A stretch of 49,376 bases of DNA from Flaviaesturariibacter aridisoli. Its GTDB lineage: Bacteria; Bacteroidota; Bacteroidia; Chitinophagales; Chitinophagaceae. The notes under the pieces were generated by a model that was given only the letters and a program-made list of their open reading frames with translations, made no database searches and was not told where the DNA came from. Shown here piece after piece: positions 8,955 to 16,399 of this stretch (positions are counted from its first letter, which is position 1; each line of letters opens with the position of its first letter). The translations under genes and the position numbers were made by a program. Location of the stretch: NCBI RefSeq assembly GCF_004343705.1, contig NZ_SKFH01000028.1, positions 1-49,376 of the forward strand, in the 5' to 3' direction.

Positions 8955-10313
8955 CTATTTGAACATCCGCCAAACATCGAGGCCGAGCGCGTAGATCATC
9001 AGGCTGATGAGCAGCACGAAGCCCACGATCTGGGCGTATTCCATAAACTTATCGCCGGGCTTGCGGCCGGTGATCATCTCGTAGAGCGTGAAGAGTGCGT
9101 GACCTCCATCGAGGCCCGGGATGGGCAGCACGTTCATAAACGCGAGAATGATCGAGAAGAGGGCCGTCAGGCTCCAGAAGCTTTTCCAGTCCCACTGGCC
9201 CGGAAAGATCTTGCCGAAGCTGAAGATCGAGCCCAGCGAGTCGTTGGGGTTGGCCTTGCCCGTAAAGAGTTGCTTGATGCCGGTGGTGTACATACTGAGC
9301 GTGTTCTTCGCACGGTGGAGGCCGGCGGGCACCGACTGCGCAAACGTATAGTGGCGGGTCTTGATCTCAAAGCCCATCGAGTCGAGCGGCGGTGGGAATA
9401 CGCCGATAGCACCGCGGCCATCGATCGCGGCTACGGGAACCGGGATCACCAGGTTCTGCCCGGCGCGTTTTACGCCTACCTGTACGGTCTTTCCTGCCCG
9501 CTCACTTACGATGCGCCGGAACTCATGAAAGTAGGTGATCGGTTTTCCATCCACACTGGTAACGGTATCGTGCTCCCGGATGCCTGCTTTGTACGCGTTC
9601 GAGTTTTCTGTAAAGGTGTCTACGATGGCGAGATGCCTGATACCAATGAAGGACGCTCTCTTAGCAGAATTCAGGCTGCTGATCATTCCTTCCGGAACCG
9701 GCAGCACCACCGGTTGACCGTCGCGGAGCACCGTTACCTGCGTGGCTTCTTTGGTAACGATGAGACCCGGAACCTGCAGCTCGTCCTCCACGGGCTTGCC
9801 GCCCACGTGGGTAATGATGTCGCCGTCGCGGAGGCCCATGCTTTGCGCCAGGCTGTCGGCTGCGATGCCGTAGTGCAGGTTTTGCGGCGGCAGGTAGGTG
9901 TCGCCCCATTTGTAGGCAATGCCGGTAAAGATCACGAGCGCCAGCAGCACGTTGACGGTGACGCCACCGAGCATGATGATGAGGCGCTGCCAGGCCGGCT
10001 TGCTGCGAAACTCCCAGGGCTGGGCGGGCTGCTTCATCTGCTCGGTATCCATGCTCTCGTCGATCATGCCGGAAATCTTCACATAGCCGCCGAAGGGGAT
10101 CCAGCCGAGGCCGTATTCGGTCTCGCCGATCTTCTTTTTATAAAGCGAAAACCAGGGATTGAAAAAGAGGTAGAACTTCTCCACGCGGCAGCCAAACCAG
10201 CGGGCCGGCAGGAAATGCCCGAGTTCGTGGAGCACAACGAGAATGGAAAAAGACAAGATCAGTTGGGCGGCCTTGACACCGATTTCCGCCCAGTTAATAG
10301 CCAATAAATGCAT
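8955..10313 (-). CDS. rseP: RIP site-2 zinc metalloprotease RseP
   Basis: This intramembrane protease cleaves transmembrane substrates such as anti-sigma factors in envelope stress signalling. The zinc motif HELGH is at residues 29-33 in the first hydrophobic helix. The second site-2 protease motif, NVLPIPGLDGGH, lies near 396-407, and further helices reach the C-terminus. Two PDZ domains lie between them, with cores visible as GLRDGDIITHVGGKPV and GIREHDTVTSVDGKPI. The 452 residues are normal for the family. It sits directly downstream of dxr, the common rseP-dxr neighbourhood, separated here by 229 bp containing an inverted repeat. Confidence 0.96.
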   Translation of the reverse strand: MHLLAINWAEIGVKAAQLILSFSILVVLHELGHFLPARWFGCRVEKFYLFFNPWFSLYKKKIGETEYGLGWIPFGGYVKISGMIDESMDTEQMKQPAQPWEFRSKPAWQRLIIMLGGVTVNVLLALVIFTGIAYKWGDTYLPPQNLHYGIAADSLAQSMGLRDGDIITHVGGKPVEDELQVPGLIVTKEATQVTVLRDGQPVVLPVPEGMISSLNSAKRASFIGIRHLAIVDTFTENSNAYKAGIREHDTVTSVDGKPITYFHEFRRIVSERAGKTVQVGVKRAGQNLVIPVPVAAIDGRGAIGVFPPPLDSMGFEIKTRHYTFAQSVPAGLHRAKNTLSMYTTGIKQLFTGKANPNDSLGSIFSFGKIFPGQWDWKSFWSLTALFSIILAFMNVLPIPGLDGGHALFTLYEMITGRKPGDKFMEYAQIVGFVLLISLMIYALGLDVWRMFK

Positions 10314-10403
10314 TCGTGGTAATTAAGCGATAGGGACAAATATCCGGTATTCGGGGCAGGAATGAACAGCTTCGGGCGATTTTAGGGATTTGCATGGACC
10401 GGG

Positions 10404-10544
10404 GATCGGCATTCGGGAACCGGCAATCCGCAATGCGCGGAAACATTGAAGGGCCTACAAAACGCCGGAAATACTTCATTTGGGAGCGCCAATAGTGCCC
10501 ACTACCGATAGGCGTCAGCATTGCCGATCCGCGAATGCCGACTC
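10404..10544. repeat. Imperfect inverted repeat between dxr and rseP
   Basis: Two copies of a roughly 25-bp sequence, GATCGGCATTCGGGA.CGGCAAT at 10404-10429 and its reverse complement with a few changes at 10520-10544, face each other across about 90 bases. The right arm ends inside the dxr stop codon. It could fold as a long hairpin in the transcript, acting as an attenuator or RNA-stability element, or be a dispersed repeat of the host. Confidence 0.55.
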
Positions 10545-11706
10545 AAAGCTTCATCAGCTCGCCGGCGTAGAGGCGGGCTTCGCCGTCGCTGTGGTAATAG
10601 TCGTCGATGCTGGGCTTGTCGATCCAGGACACTTTCTGCATCGTTTGCTCGATGATGTCGGTCATATCGAGGAACCCGATGCGATTCTGAAGGAAGGCCC
10701 ACACGGCCACCTCGTTGGCGGCATTGAGCACGCAGGGCAGGTTGCCGCCTTTCTTCAGCGCTTCGATGGCCAGCGGCAGGTTGCGGAAGGTGCGGTAATC
10801 GGGCTCGTCGAAATTGAGCGTATTGAACTTGCGGAAGTCGCAGCGGGGGTAGCTATTGGCAAGGCGGTTGGGAAAAGCCAGCGCATACTGGATGGGCAGC
10901 TTCATATCGGGCAGTCCCATCTGCGCCTTGATGGAGCCGTCTTCGAACTGCACCATCGAGTGCACGATGCTTTGCGGGTGAATCAGCACCTGGATCTGCT
11001 CGGGCTTCAGGTTGAACAGCCACTTGGCCTCGATCATCTCCAGTCCTTTGTTCATCAGCGTCGCCGAATCCACAGAGATCTTGGCGCCCATGTTCCAGTT
11101 GGGATGCTGCAGGGCGTGCTCCCGCTTTACGTTGACGAGGTAGTTGGTCTTGCGACCCAGGAACGGCCCGCCCGACGCGGTGAGGATCACCTTCTCGATG
11201 GGATTTCGGTGCTCGCCCACCAGGCACTGGAAGATCGCGGAATGCTCGGAGTCGACAGGAATTACGGGCACACGCTTTTCCATCGCCATCTGCATCACGA
11301 TATCGCCTGCCACCACGAGCGTTTCCTTGTTGGCCAGCGCTACGGCCTTGCCGTTTCGGATCGCTTCGAGCGTGGGGCGAAGACCGGCGTAGCCCACGAT
11401 GGCCGCCAGCATCAGGTCGTAAATATCCATTGCCGCCACTTCAACCAGGGCCGCGTCGCCGGAGAACACCTTGATATCGGTATGCTCGAGGGCGGCCCGC
11501 ACCTTGGCGTATTTGGCATTGTCGCCACCGATCACCACCACGTTGGGGTTGTGCCGGAGCGCTTGCTCGATAAGGAGATCGTCGTTGCCGTTGGCCGTCA
11601 GTACTTCTACGGACAGCAGCTCCGGGTGGGCGGCAATGACCTCGAGAGCCTGCGTGCCGATCGAGCCCGTGGAGCCAAAAATCGCGATGCGCTTAGGGTT
11701 ATTCAT
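10543..11706 (-). CDS. dxr: 1-deoxy-D-xylulose-5-phosphate reductoisomerase
   Basis: This enzyme commits carbon to isoprenoid synthesis by converting 1-deoxy-D-xylulose 5-phosphate to 2-C-methyl-D-erythritol 4-phosphate with NADPH. The N-terminal nucleotide-binding loop IFGSTGSIGTQ is at residues 8-18. Conserved metal and substrate segments are visible as PVDSEHSAIFQCL and ILTASGGPF, followed by MGAKISVDSATLMNKGLE and HPQSIVHSMVQFEDGS. Its 387 residues are the usual length. It lies immediately upstream of rseP and is probably cotranscribed with it. Confidence 0.97.
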   Translation of the reverse strand: MNNPKRIAIFGSTGSIGTQALEVIAAHPELLSVEVLTANGNDDLLIEQALRHNPNVVVIGGDNAKYAKVRAALEHTDIKVFSGDAALVEVAAMDIYDLMLAAIVGYAGLRPTLEAIRNGKAVALANKETLVVAGDIVMQMAMEKRVPVIPVDSEHSAIFQCLVGEHRNPIEKVILTASGGPFLGRKTNYLVNVKREHALQHPNWNMGAKISVDSATLMNKGLEMIEAKWLFNLKPEQIQVLIHPQSIVHSMVQFEDGSIKAQMGLPDMKLPIQYALAFPNRLANSYPRCDFRKFNTLNFDEPDYRTFRNLPLAIEALKKGGNLPCVLNAANEVAVWAFLQNRIGFLDMTDIIEQTMQKVSWIDKPSIDDYYHSDGEARLYAGELMKL

Positions 11707-11855
11707 AATGGCGGACAGTGGTCAAAAGTAGGGTGTTTATTAGTTTATTGGTCCATTGGTCATTACTCACTGGTTCTTCGCAAAAAATTCGCGACAGAAG
11801 CATTGCCGCGAACCTCTTTATCAATGAACGAATAGATCAACAGACAAATCGCTTC

Positions 11856-13349
11856 TCAGGCTTTGAACTTCACCAACTCTTCTGCTATTCTCCGGTCATT
11901 GCTCAGACGGGGCACTTTGTTCTGCCCGCCGAGCTTGCCTACGGATTTCATGTAGTCGATGAAGCCGTTCTTGCGGACGGGCGTGATGCGCAGCGGCAGC
12001 AGGATGTTGCCGCGCATCAGGTCGTCGTAGTAAATATTCTTCTGGCGCAGGTTCTCGTTCACCTGGGCGGCAAATCGTTCCAGGTCGGCGGGGCGCTGCT
12101 CGAATTCAATGAACCATTCGTGGTAGCTGTGTCCCTTTCCCTGCTGGATCATGGGCGCCACGGTGAACTCGGTGATCTGAGCCCCGCTTTCCTGTGCGGC
12201 CTTTAGCAAAGACTGTTCCACTTCTTCACCAATAACATGCTCGCCGAACGCCGAGATGAAGTGCTTCGTGCGCCCGGTGACCACGATGCGGTACGGATCG
12301 GTGGAAACGAACTTGATCGTGTCGCCGATGTTATAGCCCCACAGACCCGCGTTGTTGCTGATGACCAGGGCGTAGTTGACGCCCACCTGTACCTCGTGCA
12401 GCGACAGGCGTGTTGGGTTTTCGTTAAAGATCTCGCCGGCCGGCACGAATTCGAAAAAGATGCCGCTGTCGGTATTGAGCAGGAGCCCTTCTTCGGTCTG
12501 CGTGTCCTGGAAGGCGAAAAAGCCCTCGGAGGCCGGGAAGGTCTCGATGCTGTGTATCGGGCTGCCGATGCTTTCAAAAAGGCGAGCCTTGTAGGGTTCG
12601 AAGTTGACGCCGCCATGTACGAGCACGGAGAAATTGGGAAACAGGTCCTTGATTTTCTTTCCGCTCACTTCCTGCAGGCGGTCGAAATACATCTGCATCC
12701 AGGGCGGAATGCCCGAGATGAGCGTCATATCCTGGTTGATGGTCTCGCGCACGATGGCGTCGAGCTTCGTTTCCCAGTCGTCGATGCAGTTCGTTTCGTA
12801 GCTGGGCAGCTGGTTGGTGCGCAGGTACTTCGGCACGTGGTGGTTGACGATGCCGGAGAGGCGGCCGGTAGGGATGCCTCCTACCCGCTCGAGCTCCGGG
12901 GATCCCGAGAGGAAGATCAGCTTGCCGTCGGCGAAGGCGGTGTTGCCGGTTTCCGCCATATAGAGCAGCAGGGCGTTGCGCGCCGAGTTGATGTGGTTGG
13001 GGATCGACTCGCGGGTGATCGGGATGTATTTGACGCCGGAGGTGGTGCCGGAGGTTTTGGCGAAGTAGATGGGCTGCCCTTTCCAGAGCACGTTGTGGCG
13101 GCCGGCCTTGATCTTGTCGATCCAGGGGCGGAAGGCCTCGTAGTCGCGTACGGGCACCGCCTGCCGGAAAGCGGCGTAGTCGGCCACCCCGGCAAACCCG
13201 TGCCCGGCGCCGAATTCGGTGCCGCGGCCGGTCTTCAGGAGGCTTTTTAGCACTGCGTCCTGGTCGGCCAGTGCCGTTTGCATCGACTTGCGGGTGCGGT
13301 TGTATATATAAGAAGCAAAGGGCTTGGCGAGCAGGGATTTGAGCTTCAT
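11856..13349 (-). CDS. GH3-family acyl-adenylating protein
   Basis: This protein resembles the plant GH3 auxin-amido synthetases, members of the adenylate-forming (ANL) superfamily; the bacterial substrate is unknown. The ATP-binding P-loop appears as YFAKTSGTTSGVKYIPIT near residues 90-107. Later segments VHGGVNFEPY and ASEGFFAFQDT match the family core, and the C-terminal domain includes VTGRTKHFISAFGEH. I start it at ATG 13349 (497 residues) because the 18 codons upstream from 13403 are unlike the family and the product then begins MKLKSLLAKPFASY. It lies between rplU, which is divergent, and dxr on the same strand. Confidence 0.85.
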   Translation of the reverse strand: MKLKSLLAKPFASYIYNRTRKSMQTALADQDAVLKSLLKTGRGTEFGAGHGFAGVADYAAFRQAVPVRDYEAFRPWIDKIKAGRHNVLWKGQPIYFAKTSGTTSGVKYIPITRESIPNHINSARNALLLYMAETGNTAFADGKLIFLSGSPELERVGGIPTGRLSGIVNHHVPKYLRTNQLPSYETNCIDDWETKLDAIVRETINQDMTLISGIPPWMQMYFDRLQEVSGKKIKDLFPNFSVLVHGGVNFEPYKARLFESIGSPIHSIETFPASEGFFAFQDTQTEEGLLLNTDSGIFFEFVPAGEIFNENPTRLSLHEVQVGVNYALVISNNAGLWGYNIGDTIKFVSTDPYRIVVTGRTKHFISAFGEHVIGEEVEQSLLKAAQESGAQITEFTVAPMIQQGKGHSYHEWFIEFEQRPADLERFAAQVNENLRQKNIYYDDLMRGNILLPLRITPVRKNGFIDYMKSVGKLGGQNKVPRLSNDRRIAEELVKFKA

Positions 13350-13503
13350 GTAGGGGTTCTGTAAGCACAAATATAGATTCAAAGGAGGGCCGGGGGGACG
13401 CAAATCCGAAAGTCAAAAGTCAAAAAATGCGCAAAAATCAAGTGAATAAGCCCGCAGGGCCGATCATTTTGAATTTAGCCTTTTTACTATTGACTTTATT
13501 CCT

Positions 13504-13511
13504 TACCTTTG
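13504..13511 (+). promoter_or_regulatory. -7 promoter element of rplU-rpmA
   Basis: TACCTTTG matches TAnnTTTG, 22 bases before the rplU ATG. No TTTG lies at ideal -33 spacing, so only the -7 element is claimed. Confidence 0.6.
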
Positions 13512-13533
13512 CACTCCTAATTTTAGAACCGTT

Positions 13534-13836
13534 ATGTTCGCAATTGTATCAATAGCCGGAAAGCAATTTAAGGTCGAGAAAGACCAGACTCTGTACGTTC
13601 CCCACCTGGGTGGCAACGCCGGCGATAAAGTAGAGCTCGGCGATGTGATCATGGCCGACAACAACGGCAACCTGTCGTTCGCCAAGTCCGCAACCGTGAA
13701 AGTGCAAGCCGAGATCCTCGACCACGTGAAGGGCGACAAGGTCATTGCCTACAAGCAGAAGCGCCGCAAGGGCTTCCGTAAGAAGCACGGTCACCGCACC
13801 CATTACACCAAGATCCGCATCGCGGAAATTGCGTAA
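13534..13836 (+). CDS. rplU: 50S ribosomal protein bL21
   Basis: This protein of the large ribosomal subunit binds 23S rRNA. The sequence shows the family features IAGKQFKVEKDQTLYV at the N-terminus and the basic C-terminal KRRKGFRKKHGHRTHYTKI. The 100 residues are normal. It is followed after 48 bases by rpmA in the classical bL21-bL27 operon. Confidence 0.98.
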   Translation: MFAIVSIAGKQFKVEKDQTLYVPHLGGNAGDKVELGDVIMADNNGNLSFAKSATVKVQAEILDHVKGDKVIAYKQKRRKGFRKKHGHRTHYTKIRIAEIA

Positions 13837-13884
13837 GCAACGGTCAACAAGAAACTGAAATCTCAAATCTGAAATCTATTCATC

Positions 13885-14145
13885 ATGGCACACAAGAAAG
13901 GTGAAGGTAGCGTAAAGAACGGCCGCGACTCGCAGAGCAAGCGCCTGGGCGTTAAGATCTTCGGCGGTCAGCCTGCTGTAGCGGGTAACATCCTCGTTCG
14001 TCAGCGCGGCACCGTATACCATCCCGGCAAGAACGTCGGCGTCGGCAAAGACTGGACGCTGTTCGCACTTACCGATGGCGTTGTAGAATTCCGCAAGGGC
14101 AAGAACGACCGCACACAGGTATCTGTAAGCGAAGTGCAGGCATAA
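13885..14145 (+). CDS. rpmA: 50S ribosomal protein bL27
   Basis: This large-subunit protein reaches toward the peptidyl-transferase centre. The N-terminus [19 protein letters not shown] and the core [15 protein letters not shown] are diagnostic. There is no N-terminal cleavage extension of the Firmicutes type. The 86 residues are as expected. It is cotranscribed with rplU. Confidence 0.98.
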   Translation: MAHKKGEGSVKNGRDSQSKRLGVKIFGGQPAVAGNILVRQRGTVYHPGKNVGVGKDWTLFALTDGVVEFRKGKNDRTQVSVSEVQA

Positions 14146-14176
14146 GCCAGTTGTGGATTTCGTGGGGGTAAAGAAA

Positions 14177-14207
14177 TTTGGTAGTTAAAATTTTGGCATT
14201 AATTTTA
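14177..14207 (+). promoter_or_regulatory. Promoter of the H1-like gene
   Basis: TTTG at 14177-14180, a 19-base spacer and TAATTTTA at 14200-14207 closely match the Bacteroidota -33/-7 arrangement. The leader to the ATG at 14247 is about 33 bases. Confidence 0.65.
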
Positions 14208-14246
14208 CTACCGTTATTTCATTACTAACCCCTAAATTCTACACAC

Positions 14247-14492
14247 ATGGCAACAGCAAAAAAAGCTGCTCCGAAAAAAGCAGCTGCTAAGAAAGCCGCA
14301 CCGAAAAAAGCCGCCGCCCCTAAGAAGGCTGCCGCCGCTAAAAAAGCAGCCCCGAAAAAGGCAGCTGCTAAGAAAGCCGCCGCCCCTAAGAAGGCTGCTG
14401 CTAAGAAAGCTGCTCCGAAAAAAGCCGCAGCCCCCAAAAAGGCCGTTGCTAAGAAGGCTGCTCCTAAAAAAGCCGCTGCATCCAAGAAGTAA
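14247..14492 (+). CDS. Histone H1-like Ala/Lys-rich protein
   Basis: An 81-residue protein made almost only of Ala, Lys and Pro, as repeats of KKAAPKKAAAKKAA. This composition is that of the C-terminal tail of histone H1 and of bacterial H1-like proteins, which bind and compact DNA through charge. There is no globular domain. The gene has its own promoter and terminator. Repeat number probably varies between strains because the DNA is itself repetitive. The role in nucleoid structure is inferred from composition only. Confidence 0.85.
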   Translation: MATAKKAAPKKAAAKKAAPKKAAAPKKAAAAKKAAPKKAAAKKAAAPKKAAAKKAAPKKAAAPKKAVAKKAAPKKAAASKK

Positions 14493-14509
14493 TTCTTTGG
14501 ATCAACTGA

Positions 14510-14544
14510 TAGAAACCCTGGCCTCCCGCCGGGGTTTCTTTTTG
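14510..14544 (+). terminator. Terminator of the H1-like gene
   Basis: An 11-bp GAAACCCTGGC/GCCGGGGTTTC stem (one T-G pair) with a short CTCC loop is followed by TTTTT. It begins 17 bases after the stop codon. Confidence 0.85.
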
Positions 14545-14697
14545 CTTCCTCGTGTATTGTTCCATTGGTACACGGTACCTGCCGACCACTCTCCTTCCGG
14601 CAGTGCTTATTAATCCGCTTCCATTCGCGCGCTGCCAGTAACGTCCAGTTAGCACATTAGCAGACTAGCACATCAGCAGATTTGCTATTTTGCAGGC

Positions 14698-16359
14698 ATG
14701 GACAATTACGCGATCGCGGAGCAGTTTTCCTTGCTGGCCCGGCTGATGGATATCCACGGCGACAATCCCTTCAAAAGCAAAAGCTACGCATCTGCCGCCT
14801 TCGCGCTGGAGAAGCTGGACGTGGAGGTGGCCACCCTGGAGCCGGCCGCGATACCGGGCCTCCGGGGCATCGGCAGCAGCGTAGCCGGCAAGGTGCAGGA
14901 ACTCATTGCCACCGGCAAGCTCTCCACCCTCGACAAACTCATCGCGCAAACACCGCCCGGCGTGCTGGAGATGCTCAACATAAAAGGCCTCGGCCCGAAG
15001 AAGATCCATACGCTCTGGAAGGAGCTCCACATCGATACCCTCAACGCCCTCCAGGACGCCTGCCGCAACGGGCGCATCGCCGCTACCAAAGGCTTCGGCG
15101 ACAAGACGCAGGAGAAGATCCTCGACGCGATCCACTTTCATAAGCAAAACGCCGGCAAGTTTCTCTATGCCCAGGTCGAAGCTTTCGCCCATGCCCTGAC
15201 GGCCCGCCTGTCGCAGCGCTTTCCCGACAACCGGCATGCCCTCACCGGTGCCTTTCGCCGGCAATGCGAGGTGATCAACGAACTGGAATGGGTCAGCACG
15301 ATCGACGTGAAGGACGCCAAACGCTTCTTCGAAGTCGAAGCCTTCAGCCTCGTCAGCGAATCGAATGAATGGGTCGAATTCCAATCGGGTGAAGGCCTGC
15401 TGTTGCGCCTGCATTTCTGCGCTACCGATGACTTCGGCGGCACGCTCTTCCGGACTACAGGCAACGACGTATTCACCTTCACCTGGCAAAGCGCGGGGCT
15501 TCCTTCCAAGGCAGCTGAAGAAGAAACGCTGTTCGAAAGCGCCGGCCTCCCCTTCATTCCTCCCTACCTGCGCGAAACCGAGACGGTGCTGGCACGCGCC
15601 CGCGCCGGTGCACTGCCCGAGGCACTGCAGGTGGAAGACATCCGCGGCATCATCCACGCCCACAGCACCTGGAGCGACGGCGCCCACACACTCGAAGAAA
15701 TGGCCCTTGAGCTGAAGGCCCGCGGCTTTGAATACCTGGTCATCTCCGACCACTCGAAAGCAGCCTATTACGCCAATGGTCTCGACGAGGCCCGCATACG
15801 TGCGCAGCATGCCGAGATCGACGTCCTCAACGAAAAGCTGGCCCCCTTCAAAATTTACAAGAGCATCGAGTGCGACATCCTCGCCGACGGATCGCTCGAC
15901 TATTCCAACGCGGTCCTCGCCACTTTCGACCTGGTGATCGCCTCCATCCATTCCAACCTCGACATGCCGGCCGAAAAGGCCATGATGCGGCTGATGGGCG
16001 CCATCAACAATCCCTACGTCACCATCATGGGCCACCTTACGGGCCGTCTACTCGCCCGCCGTAAGGGCTACCCGGTAGACCACGTAGCGATCATCGACGC
16101 CTGCGCCGAGCGCGGCGTAGCCATCGAGATCAACGCAAGCCCCGTGCGGCTCGACATGGACTGGCGCTACGTGGAATATGCACTGGAAAAGGGTTTGCTG
16201 CTGTCGGTCAATCCGGACGCGCACAGCTTTGAAGACATCGGCAACCTCAAATACGGCGTCAAAGTGGCGCAGAAAGGCGGGCTGACGAAAGAGCGGAATA
16301 TCAGCTCCTTTACGAGGGAGGAGTTTGAAGCGTTTTTGAATAGAAGGAAGATCAAATGA
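14698..16359 (+). CDS. polX: PolX-like protein: HhH plus PHP phosphoesterase
   Basis: It has the layout of bacterial family X DNA polymerases, which fill short gaps in base-excision repair. Residues 1-130 hold the helix-hairpin-helix region (IPGLRGIGSSVAGKV, NIKGLGPKKI, TKGFGDKTQEKI). The C-terminal PHP domain from about 320 has the metal-binding motifs HAHSTWSDG, ISDHSK and SIHSN, and the final DAHS. The polymerase palm looks degenerate: where active enzymes have GSxRRG followed by GDID, this reads TGAFRRQCEVINELEWV, with no Asp pair. It may therefore act as a 3' exonuclease or phosphatase without polymerase activity. The length of 553 is near the family value of 570. Confidence 0.85.
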   Translation: MDNYAIAEQFSLLARLMDIHGDNPFKSKSYASAAFALEKLDVEVATLEPAAIPGLRGIGSSVAGKVQELIATGKLSTLDKLIAQTPPGVLEMLNIKGLGPKKIHTLWKELHIDTLNALQDACRNGRIAATKGFGDKTQEKILDAIHFHKQNAGKFLYAQVEAFAHALTARLSQRFPDNRHALTGAFRRQCEVINELEWVSTIDVKDAKRFFEVEAFSLVSESNEWVEFQSGEGLLLRLHFCATDDFGGTLFRTTGNDVFTFTWQSAGLPSKAAEEETLFESAGLPFIPPYLRETETVLARARAGALPEALQVEDIRGIIHAHSTWSDGAHTLEEMALELKARGFEYLVISDHSKAAYYANGLDEARIRAQHAEIDVLNEKLAPFKIYKSIECDILADGSLDYSNAVLATFDLVIASIHSNLDMPAEKAMMRLMGAINNPYVTIMGHLTGRLLARRKGYPVDHVAIIDACAERGVAIEINASPVRLDMDWRYVEYALEKGLLLSVNPDAHSFEDIGNLKYGVKVAQKGGLTKERNISSFTREEFEAFLNRRKIK

Positions 16360-16399
16360 GTACATGAATACATGAGTACATGAGGTCAGAAATCTTACC

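Noticed and set aside
8934-10307. 457-codon plus-strand ORF across rseP
   Set aside because: Antisense shadow of rseP, His/Gly/Val-rich composition typical of a reversed GC-rich gene.
10480-11835. 451-codon plus-strand ORF across dxr
   Set aside because: Antisense shadow of dxr with no recognisable domain.
14225-14485. Ala/Phe-rich minus-strand ORF that looks like a membrane protein
   Set aside because: It is the reverse reading of the KKAAPKK repeats; promoter and terminator both support the plus-strand gene.
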